A DNA stretch of 64,000 nt, from positions 434,001 through 498,000 of the forward strand of contig NZ_JACHIR010000002.1 of the NCBI RefSeq assembly GCF_014203355.1, in the 5' to 3' direction. Below, piece after piece: positions 1-8,926 of this stretch (positions within the stretch are counted from its first letter, which is position 1; each line of letters opens with the position of its first letter). A model generated the notes under the pieces. It worked only from the letters and a program-made list of their open reading frames with translations, made no database searches and had not been told where the DNA came from. Origin of the DNA: Kutzneria kofuensis. Lineage in GTDB: Bacteria > Actinomycetota > Actinomycetes > Mycobacteriales > Pseudonocardiaceae. The position numbers and the translations under genes are program-made.

Positions 1-1037
1 TTGGCCTGGTCGAGATCCTGTTGCCGCTGCGGCAACTGCTTGGCGTAGGCGACGTCGAACGGCGCGTACAGGTCGTTGCCGATCCGGCCCTGGCCGTTGA
101 GGGCCTGGCTGACGAGCTGCCCCCGGTCGGCGACGAGCCGCAGCGCCTGGCGGACCCGGGCGTCGGCGAACGGCGCGGTGTCGACCCGCATGGTGAACGG
201 CGTCCAGTTGCCGGTCTCGGACACCAGCACGTTGGCGCCGGCGGCCTTCACGGTGGCCATCCGCTCCGCCGGCAGGTTGTCGATGGCCTCCACGTCCCCG
301 CCGAGCAGCGCCTCCAGCTGCGGCTCGGCCCCGGGGAAGTCGATGATCACCAGCTCGTCCACGTACGGCTGGTCGCCGCGCCAGTAGCCGGTGAAGCGCG
401 GGAAGGAGCTGCGGTCCCCCGGCGTGAACGAGCCGAACCGGAACGGCCCGGTGCCGACGGGTTTCGCGGGGTCGAAGCCGACCGGCACCATCCCGTTGTA
501 GTACTGGGCGAGCTCGTCCTGGAACTGCGCGTACGGCTGCGTCAGCGGGATCCGCAGCGTCCGGGAGTCCAGCTTCCTCAGGCCGGCCAGGTCGATGATG
601 CTCAGCGCCGCCGCCCCGTTGCCCTTGACGTCCACGATGCGCTTGAACGTGAAAATCACGTCGTCGACGTCGAATCGCTTGCCGTTGTGGAATTCCACGC
701 CGTCACGCAGCCGCAGCGTCCACACGCTGCCATGGTCGGACGGCTCGATCGACTCGGCCAGCACGGGCTGGATGTTGTACGCCGCGTCGTGCAGGAACAG
801 CGGCTCGTACAGGTTGGACACCCGCGCCTGGTCGGTGTACGTCGGCGGGTGGTGCGGGTCGAGACTGTCCGCCGTGCTGCCGCCGGCGATCCCCACCCGC
901 AGCACGCCGCCGTGCTTGCTGGGCCCGAGCGCCGCCGCGCTGACCGACCGGCTGTCCTGGTCGGCGGAGCAGCCGGCGACCGCGCCGAGGCCGAGCAAGC
1001 CGCCGGCGCGCAGGAAATCCCGTCGGGAAACCGTCAC
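1..1037 (-). CDS. Peptide-type ABC transporter solute-binding lipoprotein (family 5), 3' end outside window
   Basis: Extracellular solute-binding protein of the DppA/OppA type, expected to bind peptides or a similar solute outside the membrane and hand it to an ABC permease not seen here. About 345 residues are present and the C-terminus lies beyond base 1. The start is a GTG. RRDFL at residues 5-9, a hydrophobic run and the lipobox VAGC ending at Cys23 indicate a Tat-exported lipoprotein. Family features follow: a GGVLRVG strand, DSLDPHH, the LYEPL helix and WTLRLRDGVEFHNGK. The GTG overlaps the stop of the upstream GGDEF/EAL gene by four bases (GTGA), so translation of the two is probably coupled. 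The substrate cannot be told from sequence. Confidence 0.88.
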   Translation of the reverse strand, partial: MTVSRRDFLRAGGLLGLGAVAGCSADQDSRSVSAAALGPSKHGGVLRVGIAGGSTADSLDPHHPPTYTDQARVSNLYEPLFLHDAAYNIQPVLAESIEPSDHGSVWTLRLRDGVEFHNGKRFDVDDVIFTFKRIVDVKGNGAAALSIIDLAGLRKLDSRTLRIPLTQPYAQFQDELAQYYNGMVPVGFDPAKPVGTGPFRFGSFTPGDRSSFPRFTGYWRGDQPYVDELVIIDFPGAEPQLEALLGGDVEAIDNLPAERMATVKAAGANVLVSETGNWTPFTMRVDTAPFADARVRQALRLVADRGQLVSQALNGQGRIGNDLYAPFDVAYAKQLPQRQQDLDQA

Positions 1038-4000
1038 GAGACCGCAGTCCGCAGGGTCCGTAACGCCGCGATGTCGCCGGGCGGGCCGGGCTTGGGCCGT
1101 CCCAGCAGGTAGCCCTGCGCCTGGTCGCAGCCCAGCGCCCGCAGCATCTCGAACTGGGCGGGCTCCTCGACGCCCTCGGCGATGGTGGTGAGCCCGAGGG
1201 CCTGGCCCAGGCGGATCACCGCCGTGACGATCTCCCGGTCGGACGGATCCGTGACCAGTCCGGCGACGAACGACCGGTCGATCTTGACGAAGCTGACCGG
1301 CAGCCGCTTGAGGTACGTCAGCGACGAGTAGCCGGTGCCGAAGTCGTCGATGCCCAGCCCGACGCCCAGTTCCCGGATCCGCTCCAGCTGGCGCAGCGTC
1401 GCCGCGTCGGCCTCCATCAGCACGGTCTCGGTGAGCTCCAGCGTCAGGCCCGACGGTTCCAAACCGGTTTCCGCCAGCGCGCGCTCGATGGTCGCGGCCA
1501 GGTCCGGCCGGTTCGCCTGCCGCGCCGACAGGTTGACCGCGGTGCGCAGCCCCGCCGGCGCGGCCCCGGTCTTCCGCCACGTCACGAGCTGCCGGCAGGC
1601 CTGCTCCAGCACGGACGTCCCGATCGGCACGATCAGCCCGCTGTCCTCGGCGACCTGGATGAACGTGTCCGGCGCGAGCAGCCCGCGGTCGGGGTCGTCC
1701 AGCCGCACCAGCGACTCCACCGCCACGGTGTCGCCGGTGTCCATGTCGACGACGGGCTGGAAGTGCAGCACGAAGCGGTCGTCGCGCAGGCCCTGCCGCA
1801 GCGCCGAGGCGATGGCGATCCGGTCGACGGCGCGTTCCTGCAGGCCGGCGTCGAAGATCTCGCACCGGTTCTTGCCGCGGGTCTTCGCCCCGTACATGGC
1901 GGCGTCGGCCTCGCGCAGCAGGTCCTCCGGCGCGGGGTTGTGCCCGTTGGCCAGGGCGATGCCGACGCTGGCCGTGACGACCACCTCGAACGTCCCGACC
2001 ACCACCGGCTCGGACAGCACGCCGGCCAGCCGCTCGGAGATCTCGACGACGTTCTGCTCGGTGGCCAGATCCTGGCACAGCACCACGAACTCGTCGCCGC
2101 CGAGCCGGGCGACGGTGTCCAGCGGACGGATGTTGTCCTGCAGCCGGCGGCCGACCTCGGTCAGCACCTCGTCGCCGACGTCGTGCCCGAGGCTGTCGTT
2201 GACGTCCTTGAAGCCGTCCAGGTCGATGAACAGCACGGCGGTCAGCTCGGGATGGCGGTCGGCCCGGGCCAGCACCTGTCGCAGCCGGTCCATCAGCAGC
2301 GTCCGGTTGGGCAGGCCGGTGAGCGGGTCGTGCAGGGCCTGCCGCACCAGCCGGGCCTCGGCCTCGCGCCGCTCGGTGACGTCCTCGACCTGCGTGACGA
2401 AGTACGGGGACTCGCCGTTCTCGGAGTGGATCGTGCAGACGGTCACCTGGGCCCACACGGTCCGGCCGTCGGACCGCAGGTAGCGCTTCTCCAGGCGGTG
2501 CGGCGCGGAGTAGCCGTCCTTCGCGACCGCCACGGTCGCCACGGTCGCCGAGAGGTCGTCAGGGTGCGTGACGTCGGCGATCCGCAACGCCAGCAGCTCG
2601 TCCTCGGGGCGGCCGAGCATCTCGCACAGCGCCCGGTTGACCTGGGTGAACCGGCCGTCGATGTCGACCAGGCACATGCCGATGGACGCGTGGTCGAACG
2701 CCTTCTGGAACCGCTCCTTGGCCTCCCGCAGCGCGGCCTCGGCGGCGCGCTGCGCCGTGACGTCGATGCCGGTGGCGATCACGTGCGTGACGGCGGCGGA
2801 CTCGTCCACCAGCGCCGTGTTGGACCAGGCGATCCGCCGCTGCTCGCCGGCCTTCGTCAGCCATGGGCACTCGAAGTTGTGCGGGAACTTCGACGGCTGC
2901 AGGTCGTCGAACTGCTCCTCGATGCAGGGCCGGTCCTCCGGCAGCAGGAACAGCTCCCAACACAGCTTGCCGACGACGTCGTCGGCGGCGTAGCCGGTGG
3001 TGAGCTCGCAGGCCCGGTTGAAGCGGACGATGCGGCCGTCCTTGTCGATCACCAGCACGAGACTGCCGGCGATCTCCAGCACGGCGTCGACGAAGTCGCG
3101 CTCGGACCGCAGCGTCCGCTCCGCGCGCTGCTGCTCCTCCACCATCTGCTGGAGCTGCTCGGCCATGCCGTTGAACGCGGTCGCCATCACGCCGATCTCG
3201 TCCCGGCTGCGCACTCGCGCCCGGCCGGTCAGGTCGCCGCCGGCGAGCGACGCCGCGACCCGCGAGACGGTGCCGACGTCCGTGGTGATCCGGCGCGACT
3301 GCCAGACCACGAGCAGCACGGTGACGGCGAGGACCGCCAGCACCGCGGCGAGGGCCAGCTGCCGGCCCATCGAGTCCATGTCGATCCGGGCCTGCAGCAT
3401 CACGCCTTCACGCTGGGACAGCGCCGTCGACAGCGCCGACACCGCGCCGATGGCCTGGTCCACGGCGTGGCTCAGGGCCGGCCGCGAGAGCTGGAGCTGG
3501 GCCGCCTGCACGAAGTCCTGCGTGATCATCGTGCCGAGGTTGGCGACGTCCAGGTAGGTGGAGGTCAGCAGCGGGCCGAGCGCGTTCTGCACGGCGCGGG
3601 CCTCCGCGCTGCCGCCGCCGTCCTGGAAGATGGTGAACAGGTCCTCCTGCAGGCCGTCCGCGTCGGACGTCAGCGTGGCCACGGTGGCCGCGACGCCCGT
3701 CCGGTCCGGCAGCGTGACGCGCCCGTCGGCGACCAGCCCGTCCACGGTGTCGCCGACGGACCTGGTGTGGTCGATGATCGCGGGCGCGCGCACCGCCAGC
3801 GCGTCGGCGATGTGATAAGGGCTCAGTTCCGGGTCGAGCACGAGGTTGGACGTGACGCCGACGTAGGAGATCAGCGTGCGCACGTCGGTCACCAGCTGCG
3901 AGTGGAAGGCGTCGTCGGTGCCGGGGTCGTGGCGGCCGGACTCCCAGGTGTGCCAGTTCTTCGCCAGCGTCGCCGGCAGGATGTTGGCGTTGAGGTTCGC

Positions 4001-4363
4001 GCCCGTCGTCCGCAGGTCGCTGCCCACCTGGGCGTCGACCGCCGCCAGCGCGGCGAAGTCGGCGTCGACCTTGGTGCGGGCCGCCTCCACCTGCTCCGGC
4101 GTGGCCTGCCCGGCGGCGGCGAGCCGGTCCAGCGTCTTGTCGGCCGTGAGGTCGATCAGCAACGTCTCGAGCGGTCGCAGGTAGTCCAGGCCGCGCAGCT
4201 CGTTCCGGCTGAACTCGATGCGCTGGCCGTTGTTGACCATGAGCAGATATGTCGAGGTCACCAGGGGTAATGTGAACGCCAGTCCGATCAGCGCAAGTCT
4301 GTGCCAGACACGCGGCCGCCACCAGGTCGGGCGGGCACCGCGCGGACCGGGACACCTCGTCAC
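1034..4363 (-). CDS. Membrane-bound HAMP-PAS-PAS-GGDEF-EAL cyclic-di-GMP enzyme
   Basis: A 1109-residue protein that would make and/or break down cyclic di-GMP at the membrane. Order: short cytoplasmic arm, membrane segment at about 22-43, a long extracytoplasmic helical sensor to about 333, second membrane segment at about 335-355, HAMP to about 410, PAS at about 425-540, PAS at about 548-665, GGDEF, then EAL. The GGDEF signature is intact (755-759) after LFIDLDGFKDVND. In the EAL domain the signature reads ESL (883-885), but NLSARQ, ELTE, DDFGTG, KIDRSF and EGVEEP are kept, so phosphodiesterase activity is plausible. The start is GTG at 4363 with a GGGG stretch upstream. It overlaps the solute-binding gene by four bases. 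Confidence 0.93.
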   Translation of the reverse strand: MTRCPGPRGARPTWWRPRVWHRLALIGLAFTLPLVTSTYLLMVNNGQRIEFSRNELRGLDYLRPLETLLIDLTADKTLDRLAAAGQATPEQVEAARTKVDADFAALAAVDAQVGSDLRTTGANLNANILPATLAKNWHTWESGRHDPGTDDAFHSQLVTDVRTLISYVGVTSNLVLDPELSPYHIADALAVRAPAIIDHTRSVGDTVDGLVADGRVTLPDRTGVAATVATLTSDADGLQEDLFTIFQDGGGSAEARAVQNALGPLLTSTYLDVANLGTMITQDFVQAAQLQLSRPALSHAVDQAIGAVSALSTALSQREGVMLQARIDMDSMGRQLALAAVLAVLAVTVLLVVWQSRRITTDVGTVSRVAASLAGGDLTGRARVRSRDEIGVMATAFNGMAEQLQQMVEEQQRAERTLRSERDFVDAVLEIAGSLVLVIDKDGRIVRFNRACELTTGYAADDVVGKLCWELFLLPEDRPCIEEQFDDLQPSKFPHNFECPWLTKAGEQRRIAWSNTALVDESAAVTHVIATGIDVTAQRAAEAALREAKERFQKAFDHASIGMCLVDIDGRFTQVNRALCEMLGRPEDELLALRIADVTHPDDLSATVATVAVAKDGYSAPHRLEKRYLRSDGRTVWAQVTVCTIHSENGESPYFVTQVEDVTERREAEARLVRQALHDPLTGLPNRTLLMDRLRQVLARADRHPELTAVLFIDLDGFKDVNDSLGHDVGDEVLTEVGRRLQDNIRPLDTVARLGGDEFVVLCQDLATEQNVVEISERLAGVLSEPVVVGTFEVVVTASVGIALANGHNPAPEDLLREADAAMYGAKTRGKNRCEIFDAGLQERAVDRIAIASALRQGLRDDRFVLHFQPVVDMDTGDTVAVESLVRLDDPDRGLLAPDTFIQVAEDSGLIVPIGTSVLEQACRQLVTWRKTGAAPAGLRTAVNLSARQANRPDLAATIERALAETGLEPSGLTLELTETVLMEADAATLRQLERIRELGVGLGIDDFGTGYSSLTYLKRLPVSFVKIDRSFVAGLVTDPSDREIVTAVIRLGQALGLTTIAEGVEEPAQFEMLRALGCDQAQGYLLGRPKPGPPGDIAALRTLRTAVS

Positions 4364-4585
4364 GAGTTCAACACCCCATCGCTTCCTACATTTGTGGCGC
4401 CGCTCACCTTAGGGTTCGACAGTTTCAAGGGGGAAGCACTTGGGCTAATGCGTTCGCCGGACGGTAGGAACATCGGGTAGATCATAACGCTGCGCAGCCA
4501 TCCGGCCGCACGCCGACACATCGGGTCACGACTTCACCTGCAAGTTGACGGCCGCAAGTTGACGCCGTGAACGTTCACAGCGAAT

Positions 4586-4617
4586 GCGGCGGCGGGCTCG
4601 ACCGAACCCGCCGCCGC
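4586..4617 (-). terminator. Hairpin downstream of hupB
   Basis: An 11-bp perfect GC stem (arms 4586-4596 and 4607-4617) with a 10-nt loop, placed just past the hupB stop codon. It has no clear U-tract, as is usual for high-GC terminators. Between it and the GGDEF gene start there is only a tandem GCAAGTTGACG direct repeat (4540-4550 and 4554-4564) of unknown role. Confidence 0.6.
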
Positions 4618-4635
4618 AGCGTCAACTTACCGAGA

Positions 4636-5250
4636 TCACCGCTTCGCGCGCTTCTTCGCCGCCGGCTTCGCCTTCGTGGCCTTCTTGGCGACGGCCGTCT
4701 TCTTCACCGTTGCCGCCTTCTTGGTCGCCGGCCGGGTCGCCTTCGCCGTCGCCTTTCCGGCCGCCGTGCGGGTCGTCTTCGCCGCTGTCTTCTTCGCCGC
4801 CGTCGCCCTGGTCGCCGTCGACCTGCTCGCGGTCGCCCGCGCCTTTGTCGTCGACCTGCTCGACGTGGCCCGTGCGGTTGTCGTCGACCTACTGGCCGTC
4901 GCCCGCGCCGTTGTCGTCGCCTTTGCCGCGGGCTTCGCCGCCGGCATCGCCGCACCGACTCGGGGCAGCTTTCGGGTGCCGTCGACGACCTCCTTGAACA
5001 GCGTTCCCGGGCGGAAGTTCGGCACGTTCGTCTTGCGCAGCCGCAGCGTCTGGCCGGTGCGGGGATTGCGGGCCGTCCGGGCCGCTCGGGCGCGTTTCTC
5101 GAACACGCCGAAGCCCGTGAGCGTGACATTCTCGCCCTTGTCGACGTTGCGGACGATGATGTCGAACATGGCGTCCACGGCCTGCGCCGCCATCTTCTTC
5201 TCCATGCCGAGCCGCATGCCGAGCATCTCGATCAGCTGCCCCTTGTTCAT
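4636..5250 (-). CDS. hupB: HU-family nucleoid protein with long Lys/Ala-rich tail (HupB type)
   Basis: A DNA-binding nucleoid protein of 204 residues. Residues 1 to about 92 are a canonical HU fold: MNKGQLIEML start, NVTLTGFGVFEKR, RNPRTGQ and the beta-arm region NVPNFRPG. The rest is low-complexity, made of repeated Lys/Ala/Arg/Thr/Ser motifs such as AKKAAT and ARATASRS, like the histone-H1-like tail of mycobacterial HupB/Hlp. I start it at the ATG preceded by AGGAGG about ten bases upstream. A longer in-frame extension to 5361 runs through an RNA-structure-like leader and is unlikely to be translated. The tail probably modulates DNA compaction and may carry lysine modification (family knowledge). 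Confidence 0.95.
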   Translation of the reverse strand: MNKGQLIEMLGMRLGMEKKMAAQAVDAMFDIIVRNVDKGENVTLTGFGVFEKRARAARTARNPRTGQTLRLRKTNVPNFRPGTLFKEVVDGTRKLPRVGAAMPAAKPAAKATTTARATASRSTTTARATSSRSTTKARATASRSTATRATAAKKTAAKTTRTAAGKATAKATRPATKKAATVKKTAVAKKATKAKPAAKKRAKR

Positions 5251-5302
5251 TTCCTGCCCTCCTGTGCGCGAAACGGAACCGAATGCGTGCACGGTAAGCA
5301 GA

Positions 5303-5358
5303 AAATCCGCCGAGACGCAGGCACGACGACCCGAAATGCGCTGCGAATCGGCGGATTT
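5303..5358 (-). promoter_or_regulatory. Long inverted repeat in the hupB 5' region
   Basis: Perfect 11-bp arms AAATCCGCCGA (5303-5313) and TCGGCGGATTT (5348-5358), with an inner 5-bp continuation (5316-5320 pairing with 5341-5345). They lie about 50-110 bases upstream of the hupB ATG. The element could be a leader-RNA hairpin or a large operator; no promoter hexamers could be assigned with confidence. Confidence 0.45.
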
Positions 5359-5430
5359 CACTCCTTCGAGGGACTGTCCGAAGTGGATTCGCCACTGCCG
5401 GTCGGGGTGTGGTCGGCGGCGTCGGAGGGT

Positions 5431-5481
5431 GCACGTGAGTGGCTCACTTGGCCGCGGAAGCCAAGTGAGCCACTCACGTGC
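5431..5481 (-). terminator. Perfect 22-bp inverted repeat after the NCS1 permease gene
   Basis: Arms 5431-5452 and 5460-5481 are perfectly complementary over 22 bp with a 7-nt loop, starting 15 bases past the permease stop. Position and stability fit a terminator. The arm contains GAGCCACTCACGTG, the same core as the seven-copy array at 31991-32185, so this is a member of a dispersed repeat family. Confidence 0.65.
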
Positions 5482-5495
5482 AAGGGGCTGAAGCG

Positions 5496-6950
5496 TCAGG
5501 CGTCGGGGTCGAGACCGGCGTCGGCGACGGCGACACGCTCACGTTCGGCGGTGAGGTCGAGGGACCGGCACAGCAGGAGGTAGAGGCCGGCGGCGACGAG
5601 CAGGCCGATGGGCATGGAGATGTCGGCGCCGCCCAACAGCTTCGCCACCGGGCCCTGCACCTCGCCGACGATGGCGAACGGCATCATGGACGCGAAGCCG
5701 ACGGCGTAGGCGACCAGGCCACGCCAGCTCCACCGGCGGTAGATGCCGTGCGGGTTGAAGATCTCCCGGATCGAGTAGTGGCCCCGCCGGACGACGTAGA
5801 AGTCGACGAGGTTGATGGCGGTCCACGGGGTGAACAGGTAGCCGAGCACGGTGAGGAAGTACTCGAAGTCCTCCAGGAACGTGTCGTTGGAGGCGAAGGC
5901 GATGGCGGTGGCCAGCACGCCGACGACGACCAGGGCGTAGACCCGCTTGACCGGAGTGGGCCGGAACCGCTTCAGGGAGTCCACGCAGGACAGCAGGGTG
6001 AGGCTGCCGCCGTAGAAGTTCAGCGTGCCGATGGTGATCAGGGGCAGGACGGAGCCGATCAGCAGCGTCAGGCCGAAACCGGGAAACACCTTGTCCCCGG
6101 CGGACAACACGGCGTCGACGGTGTCGGCCTTGGGGAACAGGCCGGCGGCGAAGGTGCCGACGAGCATCATCCACGCGCCGCCGACGCCGGCGCCGAGATA
6201 GGTCCACCAGAACGAGGACCGGACGCCGACGTCGCGCGGCAGGTAGCGGGAGTAGTCGGAGACGTAGATCGACCACGACAGCTGGTACACGGCGGCGGTG
6301 AAGAACTGCACCAGGAACGGGGTCAGCGCGAACGCGCCGAGGTCCAGCTGCTCGGCGCTGAACGGGTGCGCGGCCAGCAGCCCGACGGTGAACACGATCA
6401 GCAGCGCCAGCATCAGGTACGTCAGCCAGCGCGAGGCCTTGTGGATGAAGTCGTAGCCGACGACGGCCAGCACCACGCTGATCACGGCGTAGCCGATGTA
6501 GCTGACGGGTTTCGGCAGGTCCACGAGATGCTGCATGGTGCTGCCGACCAGGATCTGGTTGAAGCCGGTGTACCCGATGTAGGTCACGAGGGCGACGACC
6601 CACACCAGCAGGGCGCCGACGAAGCCGAACTGGGGCCGGGACTGCACCATCTGCGGCAGCCCCAGCTGCGGCCCCTGGGTGGAGTGGAACGCCATGAAGA
6701 ACGTGCCGAACGCGTTGCCCAGCACGACCGCGATCGCGGTCCAGATCAGGTTCCCGCCGAGCGCGACGCCGATGATGCCGGTGGCGATGGTGGCGAGGTG
6801 GGCGTCCCCCGCGAACCACACGGGGAACAGGTGCCACACCTTGCCGTGGCGTTCGGCGATGGGCACGTAGTCGATGGACCGGGCTTCGATGCCCAGCGCG
6901 GGCCGGTGCGGTTGGTCGTCACGGACGATGGTGGGTGGATTGGCCGCCAT
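5496..6950 (-). CDS. NCS1-family nucleobase:cation symporter (purine/cytosine permease type)
   Basis: An integral membrane transporter of 484 residues with about twelve hydrophobic segments, the usual size for the CodB/FCY2 class that imports cytosine, purines, hydantoins or related ring compounds with a cation. It opens with a short hydrophilic arm, then the HLFPVWFAGD region entering the first membrane helix and GNAFGTFFMAFHSTQGPQLGLPQ, typical of the first helices of NCS1 proteins. SIYVSDYSRYLP and PWTAINLVDFY also match family positions. No deaminase or catabolic gene sits beside it, so the substrate is open. Its start is 67 bases past the enoyl-CoA hydratase stop, so it could be a distal member of that operon. 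Confidence 0.9.
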   Translation of the reverse strand: MAANPPTIVRDDQPHRPALGIEARSIDYVPIAERHGKVWHLFPVWFAGDAHLATIATGIIGVALGGNLIWTAIAVVLGNAFGTFFMAFHSTQGPQLGLPQMVQSRPQFGFVGALLVWVVALVTYIGYTGFNQILVGSTMQHLVDLPKPVSYIGYAVISVVLAVVGYDFIHKASRWLTYLMLALLIVFTVGLLAAHPFSAEQLDLGAFALTPFLVQFFTAAVYQLSWSIYVSDYSRYLPRDVGVRSSFWWTYLGAGVGGAWMMLVGTFAAGLFPKADTVDAVLSAGDKVFPGFGLTLLIGSVLPLITIGTLNFYGGSLTLLSCVDSLKRFRPTPVKRVYALVVVGVLATAIAFASNDTFLEDFEYFLTVLGYLFTPWTAINLVDFYVVRRGHYSIREIFNPHGIYRRWSWRGLVAYAVGFASMMPFAIVGEVQGPVAKLLGGADISMPIGLLVAAGLYLLLCRSLDLTAERERVAVADAGLDPDA

Positions 6951-7017
6951 GCCTGTTCTCCTCGTTGAGTCGCCGTGGTGGCGGAAGGCGCGCGTCCCTC
7001 AGTTCGCCACGCCCGGC

Positions 7018-7737
7018 TCAACCGATGCGGTTGAGCGTGGCGTAAGCGAGTTGCTCCAGCAATAGCGCGGTTTCGCGGGAGGCCTCGGTCGCCGCGGTGA
7101 TCACCTGTTTGGCCACGGACACCGCCAGCGGCGGCTGCCCGGCCAGCTCGCCGGCGATCTCCAGCGCGGTGGCCAGATGACCACCTGCGGCCGTCTTCTC
7201 GGTGATCAGACCCCACGAGTGGGCCTCGGTCACCGTCATGCGACGTCCCCGCAGCACCAGGTCGCGGGTGCGGGCCGGGCCGACCGCGCGGACCAGCCGT
7301 GTCACGCCGCCGGAGCTGGGCAGGATGCCCAGCCCGACCTCGGGCAGCCCGAACACGGCTGTCTCGTCGGCGACCCGGAGGTCGGCCGCGAGTGCGAGCT
7401 CGAAGCCGCCGCCCAGGCAGTAGCCGGCGATCGCGGCGACGGTCGGCTGCGGCAGCGCCGCCACCGCCTCGTACACCGCGCCGCTCTCCCGGTAGTACTC
7501 GGCGATCGCCACAGGCGTCATCTCCCGCAGCTCCGACGTGTCGGCCCCGGCCGAGAACACCTTGTCGCCGCCAGTGATCACGACGGCCCTGCTGCCCTTC
7601 ACGGCATCGCCGCGCACGGCATCGAGCAACCGCGACTCCAGGTGCGTGGACAGCGCGTTGAGCTTGGCCTCGCGGCGCAGGGTCAGGACGGCGACGTCGC
7701 CGTGGCGGGCGACCTCGACGTCGCCGGCGGTGGTCAC
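7018..7737 (-). CDS. Enoyl-CoA hydratase/isomerase (crotonase family)
   Basis: A 239-residue crotonase-fold protein, the expected length. Both general acid/base glutamates are present: Glu113 in GGGFELALA and Glu133 in GLPEVGLGI, the same 20-residue spacing as in authentic hydratases. The CoA/oxyanion region reads FSAGADTSEL and AIAGYCLGGG. It would hydrate a 2-enoyl-CoA formed by the acyl-CoA dehydrogenase upstream. The start is a GTG overlapping that gene's TGA by four bases; no separate ribosome site is needed. The substrate range is not readable from sequence. Confidence 0.92.
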   Translation of the reverse strand: MTTAGDVEVARHGDVAVLTLRREAKLNALSTHLESRLLDAVRGDAVKGSRAVVITGGDKVFSAGADTSELREMTPVAIAEYYRESGAVYEAVAALPQPTVAAIAGYCLGGGFELALAADLRVADETAVFGLPEVGLGILPSSGGVTRLVRAVGPARTRDLVLRGRRMTVTEAHSWGLITEKTAAGGHLATALEIAGELAGQPPLAVSVAKQVITAATEASRETALLLEQLAYATLNRIG

Positions 7738-8900
7738 GCCGCCGACGTGAAGGACAGCAGGCCGGACAGCCCGCGCTTGGCCACCTCGTTGGCGATCACC
7801 AGCCGCTGGATCTCCGAGGTCCCCTCCCAGATCCGATCGACGCGCAGCTCCCGCCACAGCCGCTCGACCGGGTAGTCCCGGATGTAGCCGCGGCCGCCGA
7901 AGATCTGCACGGCCCGGTCGGCGACCCGGTTGGACGCCTCCGACGCGGCCAGCTTCACCGTGGCGGCCTTGGCGTGCAACAGCTTCCGGTCCTCCCCGTG
8001 GTCGAACTCCCACGCCACCTGGTGGGTCAGGGCGCGGTTGGTGGTGATGTCCACGACCGAGTCGGCGATCATGCCCTGGATCAGCTGGCGCTCGATCAGC
8101 GGCTGGCCGCCCTGGATACGCTGTGCGGCCCACTCGGCGGCCAGCGTCAGCGCGCGTTCGGCGGCGCCGATGGTGCGGGCGCCGATCATCAGCCGCTCCT
8201 CGGTGAACCAGTCCCGGGTCAGCTCGTACCCGTTGCCGATGCCGCCGAGCACCGCGTCCCCGCCGACACGGACGTCCTCGAACAGGAACTCGGGGTGCTC
8301 GTAGACGAAGGTGTGCGTGTACCGCGGGGTGCGCTTGACCGACACGCCGGGAAGGTCCTTGTCCACCAGGAACAACGTCGGCGCGTCGCCCACCATGGCC
8401 AGCACGATGAGGAAGTCGGCGGCGTCGCCGACGGTGACGAACCACTTCTCGCCGTTGATCCGGTAGCCGTCGCCGTCCGGCGTGGCCGTGGTCTCGATGC
8501 CGGACGGGTCGGAGCCCGCGGCCGGCTCGGTGATCGCGACGGCGTCCCGGCGCTGCCCGAGGATGTCCGGCACCAGGTAGCGTTCCCGCTGCTCCGGGGT
8601 GCAGGCGCGCAGGCAGTTGGCCGGCCGCCACACGGTGTCCCACAGCGCGTTGGTCAGCTTGCCGAGCTCGTCCTGGACGACCACCTGCTCCAGCACGGAC
8701 AGCCCGGCGCCGCCCCAGTCGGCCGGCATGTTGACCGCCTGCAGCCCGCTGGCCAGCACGTCCTGCCGGATCGCGTCCAGCGCCGCCGCCGACAGGCCGT
8801 TGTCGGCCTCGCACGCGTCCTCGTACTGCATGATCTTGGCGGTGAGGTCGGCGGCGCGCTGCTTCAGCTCCGCCAGCCTCGGGGTGTAGGCGAACTCCAT
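7734..8900 (-). CDS. Acyl-CoA dehydrogenase
   Basis: An FAD enzyme of 388 residues that oxidises an acyl-CoA to its 2-enoyl-CoA. Family marks are visible: ITEPAAGSDPSG and GEKWFVT in the FAD/acyl pocket, IFGGRGYIRDYPVERLWRE near the C-terminus, and the catalytic glutamate of the IWEGTSEIQ motif. The ATG is preceded by AAGGAG at good distance. It follows the NDP-forming synthetase by 26 bases and overlaps the hydratase, so the order synthetase, dehydrogenase, hydratase matches the first steps of beta-oxidation. The ligand may be a branched or aromatic acyl chain; the genes do not settle this. Confidence 0.94.
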   Translation of the reverse strand: MEFAYTPRLAELKQRAADLTAKIMQYEDACEADNGLSAAALDAIRQDVLASGLQAVNMPADWGGAGLSVLEQVVVQDELGKLTNALWDTVWRPANCLRACTPEQRERYLVPDILGQRRDAVAITEPAAGSDPSGIETTATPDGDGYRINGEKWFVTVGDAADFLIVLAMVGDAPTLFLVDKDLPGVSVKRTPRYTHTFVYEHPEFLFEDVRVGGDAVLGGIGNGYELTRDWFTEERLMIGARTIGAAERALTLAAEWAAQRIQGGQPLIERQLIQGMIADSVVDITTNRALTHQVAWEFDHGEDRKLLHAKAATVKLAASEASNRVADRAVQIFGGRGYIRDYPVERLWRELRVDRIWEGTSEIQRLVIANEVAKRGLSGLLSFTSAA

Positions 8901-8926
8901 GGTGATTCTCCTTCTGGGGGCCGGCT

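Noticed and set aside
5251-5361. N-terminal extension of HupB by 37 residues
   Set aside because: It passes through the structured inverted repeat, has no family similarity, and the internal ATG has a near-perfect ribosome-binding site.
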